Origin: Aplysia californica
Lineage: Eukaryota > Mollusca > Gastropoda > Aplysiida > Aplysiidae
Assembly (NCBI RefSeq): GCF_000002075.1
Contig: NW_004797271.1
Span: 2,821,421 to 2,885,420, forward strand
DNA length: 64,000 nt
Direction: 5' to 3'
The notes under the pieces are model-generated. The model was not told the DNA's origin. It made no database searches and worked only from the letters and a program-made list of their open reading frames with translations. Shown piece by piece: positions 1 through 12,639 of this stretch; the stretch's first letter is position 1; every line of letters starts with the position of its first letter. Position numbers and translations under genes: made by a program.

Positions 1-215
1 ATATATATAGGCTATATATATATATGCTGGGAAGAAGCAAGACAGATAGACAGAAACAACAGAAGGGGTTTTAAAGTAGGATCGACAGTCTACACTGGCG
101 CCTCTCAGTCACACACGGATGTATCATCATGCTAAAGTACGATGTTGATTTACCTTGAAGGAATCCTTTACACGTCTTCTTGAACTTGAACCTAGGGTGC
201 TTGGTGAGTTTTCGA

Positions 216-631
216 TAGAGCTGGGCGAAGGATCGATTCCGGAACCGATTCCCACATTTAATGCTACGGAAGAAATGTTCCGACTCTTTTTTACGTAAAC
301 CAACGGTTACCGGTTACTTTAATCATTAAAATCTTCTTTAAAAAAATAAATATATATTGTAATTGTAGGAATAAAAGTTGATGCTTCGTAGTGTTCCGAA
401 ATCAAGGTGATCCTAAACCCTGAAGATGTTCGGAGCCAACCAGGTAAACACTGGAAGAAATTACATCATTAGAAAGTTCTGGTGTGAGCCAGAGAGAGAG
501 AGAGAGAGAGAGAGCGGTGCAGTCGTCGATGGTAGGTATAATATTGATTGATGTGAAGTAATTGGGTTCGGAGTCGATTCCTACGATTCCTAGCTTTCGT
601 CAATAATCGGGAACCAAGGCGCCCGGCACTA
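216..631. mobile_element. hAT-type MITE with 8-bp target-site duplication
   Basis: The element starts TAGAGCTGGGCGAAGG and ends CGCCCGGCACTA, an imperfect terminal inverted repeat of the hAT kind. It is flanked by a perfect 8-bp direct repeat GTTTTCGA at 208-215 and 632-639. Subterminal GATCGATTCC/GGTTCGGAGTCGATTCC repeats are also inverted. It is 416 bp, carries a (GA)n run near 490-513 and has no transposase. Confidence 0.8.
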
Positions 632-834
632 GTTTTCGAGGCTCTTTACCCTCTACGTTCGGTCAGATCGGAGATAGGCATTTCATTCGGATTTTGAGAC
701 TCATAACCCCCCCCCCCAACCTTACGGTGTTTTTAGGGGTGTCTGTTAAGCTCACATTATACAAAAGGACATAATAGTTAAGATAATTTTGAACGTACAC
801 TTATTTCTCTTTCTTTAAGTAGGCCTAATGTAGG

Positions 835-1040
835 TGTTTTCACGCTCCTATCGACACGATTTAAATCAATTAGGATGTGTGCCAGTAAAGAATAATCCTG
901 GCTGAGAAGGAACAAAACGTCCCAGCAGAAAGACTGAGATACTCTATCAAGATTCTCCTCTCAAGGGAATCAAACTCCGGTGTTCTGCGTGTGACTGTGG
1001 AGTACCTGACCGCTGCACCGTGCAAGGCTGAGAGACTGAC
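835..1040 (-). mobile_element. tRNA-derived SINE
   Basis: On the minus strand the block 1025-955 reads like a decayed tRNA gene. It has an A-box-like GTGCAGCGGTCAGGTA and a B-box-like GGAGTTTGATTCC at tRNA spacing, followed by a non-tRNA body to about 835. This is the usual head-body order of tRNA SINEs. The family name is not recognised. Confidence 0.5.
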
Positions 1041-1586
1041 TACACGTACTGACTGTAAATCTTTTACGCCCTATCGATAAAAGACTTTCAAATCACTTTA
1101 TGTGTAGTTGATTCAACTATTTCGAGAGGCTGGTTGCATCCAAGCACATCAATACATGTAATTCGATTTGAACCCCCCCCCCCAAAAAAAAAAACAAAAA
1201 AAACATCCATATATAAGAATCAAACTAGGCCTACAACCTTCTATTAAGTACGGAGGCCAATACATTAGCTAGCATTGCACCACAGACAATCACATGATGG
1301 TACAATAATTTCTAATACATGTACATGACTTAAGCACATTAGGGCGAACCATGTTAGAAACGTTAGAGTTAGAGAATTATCCAATCCAAAATTGTTGTGT
1401 GTCAGCTAAATGGAAATCTCACCCAGGGTGACTTTCTATTATGTACATATGCATGTATTTCTTTATATAATTTTTTTCTCGGCGTGTGAGAAGGGTTGCT
1501 TCCTAAGCAGTTTTGGCTTAATTTCGTTGGTTTTGTTTTACTAATAATTATTAGGAGGTAGTCTGGGGTAGTCTAATCCTCTCTCT

Positions 1587-1591
<5 letters not shown>

Positions 1592-1662
<71 letters not shown>

Positions 1663-1664
1663 TC

Positions 1665-1714
<50 letters not shown>
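1592..1714. repeat. Compound (GA)n/(GACA)n microsatellite
   Basis: About 70 bp of (AG)n with one interruption passes directly into about 50 bp of (CAGA)n. Predicted reading frames here are artefacts of the repeat. Confidence 0.95.
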
Positions 1715-1715
<1 letters not shown>

Positions 1716-2159
1716 GAGTACTTATTAAAAAACAACAACTTTCAACTCTACGATAGATGCATGTATTCGTTTTTAATGTGTATAGCAGATCACTTTCATG
1801 ACTGCTCGCTTTTCAAGAACAGAACATACCAGTACCCCCAAAAAACACTTTCGGGAAAAACTGAAAGCTGGAGATTAGATCTATACTATACAGGAGCAAA
1901 ATAATTTGTTGAACCGCCTCTCTCAGTATGAATTCTAATCAGGCACTCACTGCCAATAGGGACTGTGTCTATGGTACAAAAAACTTAAGAACGCGTTCAT
2001 CATAGCCTTGACAAAGAATAAATACACAAACACACATTATTATTAACTGCAATGCCAACTTTTACCGAGGCCAGTGTTTCTTGACCTGGGTTCGATTGAA
2101 CTTAAAATCCAGGGAGTTTGGTAAAACTGCTTTAAAGGGGTTCGGCAGAGGTCAAGACA

Positions 2160-2195
2160 TACACAGTATGTGTGTGTGTGAGTGTTTGTGTGAGG

Positions 2196-2247
<52 letters not shown>

Positions 2248-2255
2248 ACGCACGC
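2160..2255. repeat. (TG)n microsatellite beside a LINE tail
   Basis: About 90 bp of (TG)n abuts the short (AAC)n-type tail (minus-strand sense) of the LINE fragment at 2290-3166. The tail itself is at about 2263-2289. Confidence 0.9.
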
Positions 2256-2262
2256 ACACGCG

Positions 2263-3166
2263 TTGTTGTTGTTGTTGCTGTTGTTGTTTTCAAATCCCTT
2301 TAGCTGCGAGCATTTTAGGTGTGTGTAGGAGCCTGCGTCGAAGAACTGCCAGGTTTGGGCAGTGAAGGAGAAGATGTTCAACGGTCTCCTCATAGTAGTC
2401 ACAGTGTCTGCAATGGGGTTCCCACATGGGGTTGATTCTGTTTATGTGCTTGTTGGTGTGTAAGTGTCCAGTGCGGGCTCTGAAGATCAATGTCTGATCG
2501 GCTCTACATAAAAGATTCGAAGGGTCTTTGGGGTTGGGTTTGTCCATGTACCCGAAGAGAGATTTTCCTGTTTCTGCGTTGGCCCATCTGTTTAGCCACT
2601 CGTCTCTGCTTTTGGCTTGGATGATCCCTCTGCAGGTCTGTAAAGAGGCGGCTGTGTCAGTCTGGGGCAGGCTCGCTCCAGTCTTTGATAGATGGTCTGC
2701 AGTTTCATTCCCTGGTACTCCAGAATGGCCAGGCACCCACTGCAGCGTGATCCGGGCGCCATAGGAAGTGCCCCTCTGTTTTACAAGGCTGAGGAAGTTC
2801 CCGTCACCTCTGTAGTCTCCTCCTCCCTCGACGGCTTGGAGTACTGACATTGAGTCAGAGAAGACAACAACATCCCCTGTTGTTACTGCGCCTTCAAAAA
2901 AGTCTTGGGTGATCTGCTCCAAGGTCTTTACTATGGCGATTCTCTCTGCGTCATAGTTAGAGCTGTATGTTCCACATGGGCCAAATAGTTGGGTCTGCTT
3001 CTTCTCTCCAAGGTTGTTTCGATATTTGATGGTAGATCCGTATCCAGCATTCCGTGTAGCGTTTGTTGCTCTCCCATCTGTGTATGCACGAAATGGAGTT
3101 TCAGCATACGAGTCCACTGTCTCCAGGGCACTAGTTTTGAGGATTTCTTCTGGCTCACGCGTGTAT
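2263..3166 (-). mobile_element. 5'-truncated LINE 3' end encoding RNase H (I/Nimb-like group)
   Basis: The minus-strand frame 3166-2290 (about 290 codons, no internal stop) encodes a complete RNase H fold: AYTDGRATN (first Asp), SSNYDAERIAI (Glu), VVVFSDSMSVLQAV (Asp), and QWVPGHSGVPGNETAD (His and last Asp). The usual C-terminal CxxC...H...C knuckle follows (CRHCDYYEETVEHLLLHC). The protein ends right before an (AAC)n tail, so the 3' UTR is minimal. Nothing of the reverse transcriptase is present upstream, where a stop precedes EPEEILKTSALETVD. RNase H-bearing LINEs with such tails belong to the I superfamily; the precise clade is inference. Confidence 0.8.
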
Positions 3167-3249
3167 GTGTGTTAGTGAGTCAGTTCCGCTCACCTTATTC
3201 AAAGGGTTCACTTTGCAGGGTTCAGTACCACCAACATGGTTAAAAAACA

Positions 3250-4470
3250 CTGGTCAAGGCAATAAGTCCACCTGGTGCTGACAAAATGCATATCACATGA
3301 TAACATACAAACACATGTACATGTATTCTTTCGACAAGATGACAACATACAGCCATACTACAGTAAAAATGTCCCTCGAAAAAGATAGGGATTTTAAATT
3401 TAGAGGGGAAGAGAAATTATCATACAAAAATAATAGACATGCAAAATTAGAAAGGAATCTGGAGAAATGGAGTTGTAATTCAAAAGGAACAAGGTACATG
3501 TACATGTAGGCTACTGATGTTTCCCTTCCAATGGAGGTGTAGAGAGGGAGCTGAGTCAATATGACTATTGCGCTTTTGGTGTTGGCGCTTATGTGGTGTA
3601 CCTGACTGGCACAGTTGAAGCACCCTCCCTAAATGATCTAAATTGTTTCAATGGGGGTGTAAAACACCCTGTAATTTAACAAAAACTTATATTTTTTCAT
3701 TTAATGATTTCCAAGATGATTGAGCAGGTGTAGGGCGTTTAAAAAAAAATAGTGTTAGATCAGAAGACACTTAGTATGCACTGGAAGTCACAATTTCATC
3801 ACAGCCCTAGCAAAATGGCATAATTAAGAGTTGTGCCAAAATGCAACTAGCCTTTTGTTGTTTTGTTTGGTGGCACTATCTATATTCGGGTTATATTTAT
3901 TTTTAAAATGCGCTGGCAGTCACAAAAGAAACATGCATGGCAAGTTTAGTCTAGTTTAGTTAGATTTAAACAGTTTTTTTCATTTCTCTCAAAAGTGCAA
4001 AAATTAGATGTGCCAATTTGCTAGCGCGGTGACAATTTGTGGAAGACTTCAAATTTACTGCCGGGGTCTTGGACTGTCATCCCGATTCAGAGTCATGAAA
4101 CAGGGTAGGAAGGACTTTGTCTAGAGTCCCATTTTTCTTCTCGATCGCATCAAAGTCCGGTATTACACCTATCATGTACTAGGCCATCCTGCTCAGCTCT
4201 TGTTGGTCTGTACAACTTCTCCTGTAGGGTCACTAGGGTGGCCACGTTTCCTGTCACAGGGCCCTGAGTGTCCTGCACTGCTGGAGGATGTTTCTTGAAT
4301 CCCAATCTGGGCTTCAACCCGGTGTTTAGTGTATCTCCATGACCATGTGATTCCTAAAGCTGGTTACCCTTTGACATTCTGACTCCACAAAAGAAATTTC
4401 TCGATAATTGGTACTGCCAAGGCTTGGTTGGATAGACTTTTCACAAAATGTTCACTTTACACACACATAT
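3250..4470. other. Gene-free intergenic DNA
   Basis: AT-rich, with short frames only. No gene, RNA or repeat structure recognised. Confidence 0.6.
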
Positions 4471-4479
4471 ATATATATA

Positions 4480-4906
4480 TGTGTCACGACATTGTGGAAT
4501 CAGGCTCTTGCCAATTTTTGGGCATATGGAGTTGTCGGTGTCATCTTAAAGCTTGTCTATTTGTCTTGCTTTCAATGAAATAAATTACCCATCTATCTTA
4601 AACAGAAGTGGAGACATTTCAGATTGAAGGAGGTTGTGTCTCTTGGTTACAGAGGTAAAGTTAGCGAAAAAAAGGCCACTAAAGTTTGTTGACTTCCAAA
4701 ACTTGAGAGTCCTTGAAAGCTGTAAATTTACATATTTTGCCACTTGCAACGTTTTCAGTAAGATCCACACAGCAACGTGTTTTAAAATGGGCAAAAAAAG
4801 AAAAAAATGAAAATAGAAAAAAAAATCGCCCAGCAGACAGAAAAAAAGCAGGTACCTTTGATTTTATCATTCTGATGAGCACCTGATTTCACCATAATGC
4901 CTAACA
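4480..4906 (+). mobile_element. ~430-bp TA-flanked nonautonomous element (family A), copy 1
   Basis: The left end TGTGTCACGACATTGTGGAA and the right end (CACCTGATTTCACCATAATG, then CCTAACA) are inverted relatives. The shared interior includes TTAAAGCTTGTC, CCCATCTATC and GACTTCCAAAACTTGAGAG. Left flank is TA inside an (AT)n run. A 69-codon minus-strand frame in the interior is a by-product. Confidence 0.75.
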
Positions 4907-6985
4907 TTTATGTAAGCCTACATATATATTTCTTTAAAAAGCAATTTTTGGGGGATGAGTTGAGGGGAAAAGACATCATAATAAGTATTCATACAAGAAA
5001 TGAAAAACACACCAAAAAATTAAGAAAGTGTTTTACGACACTCGCAACTGCATAATGTCATATGAGAACGCGGAGACACATTAAACATTCTTAGTTTGGT
5101 AGGTTTTTTTAAATTTTGCCTAGGTGGCGGCTGAAGCCTACTCTTATCCAAAAAACAAGTCTAACACATTCCATCCTTTCTTAAAGGTAAAAAATTCAAA
5201 CAATGGACAAATGGCAATGCTTGAAAAATTAGAATCATAAGTAAATAGCGCATCAGATTATTGCACAAATAAGACATTACATATATTTACAACCAGCTGC
5301 TATTGTTTACTTGGCAAATAATTTGATTATGTTAATTCGAAAGTTCAATTATTGAATCTCAGAGTAGACTTACAAATTTCCCCCTTCCTTTCAAGAATAT
5401 TTTTTCTCAACCCAGTATTCAAAGCCTTGACTAAAAAGATCTAGATCTATGAGTACCTTTGATTGGTTTTCTTGTGTTCTCTGGGACATAATTTCTCAAC
5501 ATCTATGAAAAAATCTCTTCTCAGCAGACATCACAGTGAGTTGTGTTATAAGCTGATGATTCCCCCCCCCCCCCCCCAACCGACTAAAATAAAATGACTT
5601 TGTAACGTCAAATTTTTATGTCATTATTCAGTTATAACAAAGAAAAGGTATGTAATCACAATCACCACAATAATTTTCGAAAGGATAAACAAGCAAAGGT
5701 AAAACAAAAGTGCACATTTGATATGAACCCAAACTGATCCGCAAGTATGGCAATTTTGCAACTCTGCTCCATGCAACTTTACCTTTACTGTGACAGGTCT
5801 CAAGTTAAATGATATAATTACATGAATAAAGGTAATGGGGCACTAGGGTCATATTAGAGCTACACGAGACACAAATAAAGATCGTGAAAGTGAAGATTTT
5901 TCCCATGCTGCTAAAGAATGAAGGTGGCACCCTATTTGAGACAGAGATCAGTTTTTGAAAAAAAGTCGCTTACAAAATTACATACTTACAGCTAAGAAGA
6001 ATTGGTGGATTGAGACTTCTTGGACACAGTGCCATGAAAACATTAATTTCTTCCTTCTTTTGTGTTTAAAATTATTGCACTTTCCTCTACCATTGAACTA
6101 CCTGACGAAGAGCAAAATGACCCCCCCTCCCCCCAACAAGTTCAGAACAGTGCACCAAGATAAGTGCCAAGGAAAACAAAATTAAAACAAAAGGTAGACA
6201 GCTGGAAAAGAACTTTGACTGTAGCTTGCGCGACACTGGCGGGCAGTGAGTTGATGCTTATATTTATGTACAGCGTAAGGTTCACATCATGGGGAGCTCA
6301 CACTCATAAATTATTATCACATTGTTTTTCTCGCTACACTCGTCTTAAGTACAAACTTTTTGTACCCTGCAGAACAATCAATTACTTCTACAACACATAT
6401 ATACAAGGAAAAAAACTTCCTTAGCATCCAGTAAAAGCATTTTCACTCAGGGACAACAGCTACAGGACAGACAAATATTTATAGGATCTATCCCATAAAT
6501 AATATCCAGTTAGAAGCTGAATTACTAAGTAAATCATTTTCTGGATCAAACTATATAAATTATCATCAGATTAGTCCTTTCCAATGGTTTAAAGAAAAAC
6601 AAAATAGAATTATGCCTGTCAGAAAGTCTATTTGTTACAAAACTGTAGAGGCAGTATGAATATGAACTGTGCTGTATCTGTTTTTTCAAAGTCATCAGAA
6701 CATCCATGCCCGTACGTAGAATTCAAAGGAAAAAATATCGATCATTTCGTCTGTTGAATCAATACAAAAGAAGTTAAATAGCGGGACAATAGAAAACAAA
6801 CCTAAAAATACAACTCTGACTATCATTGTCACATTGGTCTTTTGCCTTGACTAAACTCTGACCATGGCTCTAACTCTAACCACATTTCAGCTTCCGTGAA
6901 TGTGAGAATCAACTATTCTGGCACCAAGGTTTATGAATATATTCTTCTATGAATAAACAGAAATTAATTTACCCTGATCATGATC
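4907..6985. other. Intergenic DNA downstream of BORCS5
   Basis: AT-rich with poly-C runs near 5563-5577 and 6121-6135. It should include the BORCS5 3' UTR; I found no clear poly(A) signal on the minus strand. Nothing else seen. Confidence 0.55.
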
Positions 6986-6988
6986 AGA

Positions 6989-9900
6989 CTATGGCTTGCT
7001 CATGGCTCTCTCTGTTCTTGATGAGAATGGTTCAAGTTGTTCAGACGCAGGCAACAGACGGTTCAACATATCCATTTTCGGAACGATGTCGTCCATTGAC
7101 CTCTGAATTTTCTTTAATGTGCCCAGGGTCTCATTGACTTTGCCAAACTGCTCCACGTATTTGGAATATTTTTTCTGTCTCTCTGTCAGGGCGTTCATTA
7201 GGACGTGGATGGTGTGGTCAATCTGAAATACAAAAACATCAGGTCTTGTTAGAGGAAAAAAAAAAAAAAGAGGGGTCTGGTAAATAGTACATCAACACAA
7301 TATATAATAGAGTGAAGAATCTGGAGGTCTATTTGGTTGCTGCAAGCAGTATCAGATTTTGACAAAACTTGGCTGATATAATGTAAACGGCATGTCCTCA
7401 TAATAATTTGTATAAAATGTTTAGAACAGTATTTGGGCAAAATTTTTCAATACTAAGGTTTATAAATGGTTTAATTTTAAATATTCCATAAAAACGATCA
7501 AAAGGAAGTTCTTGGTCTTTGAACAAAAACATTGACATCTGTTTTTAAACTCCTGCTAGTTTTCTCAAAACCATGAATATTTAATTAACCGCTCTCTCAA
7601 TTTATCACACACCCTCCGCTGGTTCAGTTCAAGAACCCCGTATGCCAAATTTGTCTAAAACCAACTTTTTTTTTTAACTTTTCCGTGGCCGCAGATCTTT
7701 GTGTCACATATCTTTTCCAAATGAGAATCGATATTAGAAAAATATGGCATATGGGTTTCTTGAACTGAACGGTTGACTACATTTATCTCACTTACCTCTT
7801 TAATTCGTATACATAAAGCATTTTGATCAAACGCCACAGCCTCTGCCAACTGCCTTAGATGATCTTGGTACCTCAAGCACAACTGGAGAACCTAAAGAAA
7901 GAAGGTAAATCATATTAATTTATTCTATGCATATATATGTTCCCCTAAAGTCAGACAGCACAAGTATCATGGTGATACACAAATTGTCTCTAAAGGACTG
8001 CTGAGGAAGATTGTGCTGCAATTTAACTCTCCTAAAACACAGAGTGAGAGAGGAGTGTTAGATACAAAAGATGCCTCTCTAATTTGATAAGTGATAAGTA
8101 AAATAAAGAGAAGATTAGGATTTTCAGTACAAATGTAAAATGTGTAACATTGTATAGAACTAGAAAGGACACCTGGAAACTATATAGTGACCAAACTGCA
8201 GCCCCTCATTAATGGTTGCCTGAATAAGATCATGAAAATTCATAGGCCGGACACCATCAGAAATGTAGTATTATGGAGGAAAAAACAAAGCGAACCAATT
8301 TACAAGGAGAACAAGAACAAAATATAGCGGTGGATTGAGATGCTTAAGAAGTCAGTGAACATAGTAACAAGACAAAGCTTAAGATGGAATCCCCTGGGGA
8401 GGAGGAAGAAGACCAAGATCCACCTGCGAACAAGTTCTGGGCAGATCTCAGACATATGGGGCAAAAGTAGAGTTTAAAAAGATTGTACAGAACAAAGACA
8501 GGCGGCGAGCTCTTCTTGGCAGCCCTATACCCAATATCAGGGTGAAAGAAGCAAATGAGAACATAAACGGGATATGTGCAAATATTCTTCTACTCAATGG
8601 TGAGTTAGGTAGACGCATCAAAACAAATTTGAGACATCTCAAATTAATGACTCCCTGTTTAATAAACAAAAAGCAAGCAAAGAACAAAGAATAACCAATT
8701 CTTTTGTGCTCCACCCCACCCCTAAAAAAATCAAAGAAAAATCACGAGCCCTCAAACAAATCCATTAGCCTTTCTTTCTCCTTCCCATACAAACTGGAAA
8801 ATAGAAATTCACGAGCCCCCTCGCCCCATTCTTCATCCATAATCTCCCCCCCCCCCAGTCCATCCGAACACACAAGCCCTATAATAATCAGTTTTAAACT
8901 GTTTTCAAATGACAACTGTTTCTAGAACGTTCTGTGTTAATGATCATACAGAAAATTCATACAATACCTGTCTGTGATCAAGCTTATCAAGGATGTCAAT
9001 CTCTCGACTCCCTGATGGAATGTTCAACGACCCTCTCAAAATTGGAAAGAACACCGGGATTGTGTTCAATTTAGTCAATTCTGGATCTGGGTCTTTCACT
9101 GGAATGTGTCCATCCGCCACGACAACTATTTCATGCTTTGGAGTGGTGTCTTTCTCAGGCTTCGCAATAACCTTTTGAGGCTTCTGCTGTCTGGGGGACT
9201 GACGAGGGGAATCTGTGACAGATGAAGACAGCTATTATTGTAGCAGGAAAAACTAGGAAGATATTTTTTACAATGATATCTCAGGCTGGCAAACTTTTTC
9301 AAGACCCAATCAGGGATTCCCAGTGTTATAGCATCAGATTAAATAGCAATGAACCAAATTAAATCAAGCGAGACGGGTTTTGGTATACAGTGGAGTCCAC
9401 TTATAACGAGTCCGGAAAAAACGAGAAGTCTGTTATAAAGACACTATTCTAAAACCCCGTTTTTTCTCTTTACCTTTGTAAACAAAATACTGCTATAGCG
9501 CTATCAGACATACTTGCGAGTTGGTTATAGCGGAATATTGCTGCTGCTGTGCACATGGCATAGGCCAATTATACATTATGCAAGACCTCGCCCGTTGAGA
9601 AACTTGTAGCTGATCTTGCGAAACAAAGAATAGGAGAGCCCATGTGCATCAACAATGAAGGCTGGAGCAACTGAGTAGGGAGGGTGTGGCATGCACAGAA
9701 AAGCAGAATGCATCGCATGATAGGCCAGTTTAGATTATCAAGGCCTGCCATGCCTCTCACTTCTCCGATGTGGGGTTGGAGAGGTCACAGCAATGTGATG
9801 GATGGAGCGAATGTGTGACATGCGCAAGCAGACAGAATGCACCACAGGGTGGGGGGAAAACACAGTGGGCGAGTTAGCCCAGAGCCCTTTCTTTCTGATC

Positions 9901-11895
9901 GCCAATGCCGAGCTGTCAGTCCACATCGCTAGATCTAGCGCTAGAGAAACAAACCTGATTCGATTTTTGATCAAGTAAGACCTACAGGTCATGTTGAAAC
10001 AAAATCATCATCAGGGGAGATAGCAAAAGGAAAAACAGATCACCAAACTCATAGATTAGGCCTACTTTACAAGTTCCCTTGAGTTTATTACTGGATCTCT
10101 TATAGCGAGAAACCTGCTATAACGGACATTTTGCTTCGGTCCCCTCCCTCTCGTTATAACAGGATTCCACTGTACATGTTTGTGAAATTCCCAATTATTG
10201 AATCCAGGACAGTCCCAGGAATTTCTGGACAGTTGACAAGTCTTCAAGATCAGCTCTAATCAGAGATTTTATTTACTCTCTCCCCATTCCACCAGGTACA
10301 TAAGGCAGAGAGCAGTCGATGCCATGCTTGCCTGTCCCTGGCCAAATTCTCCAATCTCGGCACATCAAGGCCCTGGGTAATGACCCCATCTCTAAATTAG
10401 CTAATTGTGCCTCTGTAGTTTCAAGTTAGTCTACCTCTTTTTCTTTTTCCAGTTGGTGACCAATATAGCATGTCTGATATTTTTGTCTTTGGCATTTTTA
10501 CAACATGTCGTAGTAAATATGTGAGTCAGCGTGGTGGAATCAGGCTCTTGTCAAAATAATGTAATCGAAGAAAAAAAGCAGTTTTCTCCCTGCTCAGCAA
10601 TTTTTATCAAATTTTTGTTTTTTGGCTCAACATGTCCATTTACAAACACATTCCTTTGAGAATTTCACCTAAAAACGTTGATTAAAGGAACAAAAATATA
10701 AATTTACAGTTTCCATGGACTCTCTAGCTTTGGAATTTACCAGGGTTTGGAGGCCATTTTCTCGCTAATTTTTTTTTACCTCTTAAACCAGGTGACCCCC
10801 ACCTCCTTCAACCCAAAATATCTCCACTTCTATTGAAGATGGATGGGTAATTTTTTCATTGAAAGTAAGACAAATGAACAAAGCTTTAAGATGATATCAA
10901 TAACTCAATATGCTCAAAAATTGACGAGAGCCTGATTCCACCACGCTGCCTCACATTATATATATCTCCATTTTCTCCTTTTCATGGTCGTGGTGATATC
11001 TTCAATTCTAGCTCTTTCCAATCAGAGACAGTAGAAGCAAAATTGACATAAAAGTAAAAGGAAATCTTTAACATAATGCATTGTTTAACTCAACCACTTT
11101 CCAATAGCACAGCTACTTTTTTTTTGGGGGGGGGGGGGGGGGGGGAGGATTGCTCTCTGGTTCTTTGAAGGCCTACAACATGATGAAAACTCAGAAACTT
11201 GATTAGCCTATAAGGGCAATCTCAGGGTGCAATTTTCAGCCAGTTGAGCGTAAATCTCCCTGATAACACGAAACATAAAAATACAGCTACATATTATTGT
11301 CAGCAAACTGTTAAAATGTACTGACACAGTATTTCTGGAGCACATATGCAACAAATACAACAGATTAAGCAACTGTAATAAAAAAAAATAAAAATTTGGG
11401 TTTAGTAAATTTTAACAGCTGGCCGACATAATTTTCCCCAAAAATTGACAGCCTTAGGTATGCAGACAGCAAAACACTTGCAAAAGAAACATCCCACAGA
11501 TGGGAACTGATGGGTTCACTTCCAATATCAGTTTTGTCCATTTTATAAGAACAATTTTCCAAGACTCAATTGCTTGATGCTCCCTTTTTTAATATTTAAC
11601 GTGCTTTACTAAAAATTACTAAAACACCAAAAAAAAAAAAATACTATGCGCCTAGGTTCTGAAAATATCAAACTTTCTTGCTTTTGTTCTTCATGTCAGT
11701 GAGTGTCAATGGATGAAACAAAGTAGAGGCAGGAAAATGTCTTTTATGCCAGTTTGATTAACATATTGGACCTTACTTACGTGAATCAATAGGTTTGCTT
11801 ATAGAATACTGGGTATATGGAATCTCCTCATCTCTCTGTGACCTCAGATGACTGCCTGGGGCTCCAGCAGGGAGGGTACTCTGGTCTGAACCCAT
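6989..11895 (-). CDS. BORCS5: BORCS5: BORC subunit (myristoylated lysosome-positioning factor), 4 coding exons
   Basis: This is a 229-aa homologue of BORCS5 (LOH12CR1), a subunit of BORC. BORC sits on the cytosolic face of lysosomes and recruits ARL8, coupling lysosomes to kinesin. Minus-strand exons are 11895-11781 (aa 1-38), 9212-8968 (39-120), 7891-7796 (121-152) and 7222-6989 (153-229 plus TAG). Lengths sum to 690 nt and phases agree. The N-terminus MGSDQS fits N-myristoylation at Gly2, which anchors the vertebrate protein. Exon 3 ([20 protein letters not shown]) and exon 4 ([37 protein letters not shown]) match the conserved coiled-coil half. The human protein is about 196 aa; the extra length is in the N-terminal linker. 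Introns hold a pogo-like MITE, a LINE remnant and a ~430-bp repeat. Confidence 0.93.
8220..8520 (+). mobile_element. Decayed LINE reverse-transcriptase C-terminal fragment
   Basis: Plus-strand translation of 8265-8470 gives [38 protein letters not shown] and [10 protein letters not shown]. This is the characteristic C-terminal block of many invertebrate LINE polyproteins (W..R....PI..EI..RRW.WIGH.LRK....I.RQAL.WNP.GKRKRGRP). It has in-frame stops, lies in BORCS5 intron 2 in opposite orientation and is old. Confidence 0.6.
9388..10172. mobile_element. Pogo/Tigger-like nonautonomous transposon (BORCS5 intron 1)
   Basis: Ends CAGTGGAGTCCACTTATAAC and, on the opposite strand, CAGTGGAATCCTGTTATAAC are 25-bp inverted repeats of the pogo type. 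TA duplicates flank both sides (9386-9387 and 10173-10174). The internal 700 bp has no transposase frame. A second internal pair, CTATAGC / TTATAGC GAGAA, repeats the subterminal motif. Confidence 0.8.
10520..10955 (-). mobile_element. Family A element, copy 2 (inverted, BORCS5 intron 1)
   Basis: Terminal repeats are nearly perfect over 30 bp: TGTGAGTCAGCGTGGTGGAA on the left; on the right the complement of TGTGAGGCAGCGTGGTGGAA, both continuing as TCAGGCTCT. The interior is the reverse complement of copy 1. It is preceded by TA. It lies in intron 1 of BORCS5, on the same strand sense as that gene. Confidence 0.8.
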
Positions 11896-12402
11896 TCTGT
11901 AAAAAAACAACAAATAATTAAATAATTGTAGAAATCATGTCCTTATGGACACAATTTAGATTTTTTTAATTTTTGGAAGCAGGCTTCAACCCTCCCCGTT
12001 GGGACCATCCCCAGCTGTAAGGGATGCAATGCCCCAGCATGAATACAGAGACTCTTGACGAAGATTGTCCCTATGGGAACGATACTTATGTTTACAGCAT
12101 ACAATGGCAAAGCGCTTTTAAAAGCGTACATCAGATGCTCGTAGCCCATTTTCATCATTCTGAGAATGTATTTGAAAATGGTAGAATGAATTAACCAGTA
12201 TCAACAAGAAAAGACTGCACATGGAAGTCTTGTGCAAAACAAAGTATCTCCAACGATCTACCCTATTACTAAACTTTTATTTATACAGTACGGCAGGTAC
12301 CCACTTTGGATTACCAAATTGTGAAACAAAGTTAGCCCAAACAACATCATTTTCCATCTGAAGAAAGTGGTGGTAAGTCGTAGGCCCACTTGCCCTGAGA
12401 AA

Positions 12403-12437
<35 letters not shown>

Positions 12438-12468
12438 TAATTTTGCTGGATAGTTTGTATGAGTCTTA

Positions 12469-12572
12469 TGTGTGTCACAAAGCGGTGGAATCAAGCACTC
12501 GTCAAATTTTGGGAATATGAATTTATGGATATTATCTTAAAGCTTGTTCATTAACCTTGCTTTTGTTTTTAA
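12469..12572 (+). mobile_element. Family A element, truncated copy 3
   Basis: Only the left end is present (TGTGTGTCACAAAGCGGTGG, GAATCAAGCACTCGTCAAAT, then ATCTTAAAGCTTGTTC). Similarity stops in an A-run near 12572. Confidence 0.7.
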
Positions 12573-12639
12573 AAAAAAATATAGTTCGAAAAATTAAGAA
12601 TCATTCTTGAGTTTGCAAAATTTGCCGTTATATATAATA

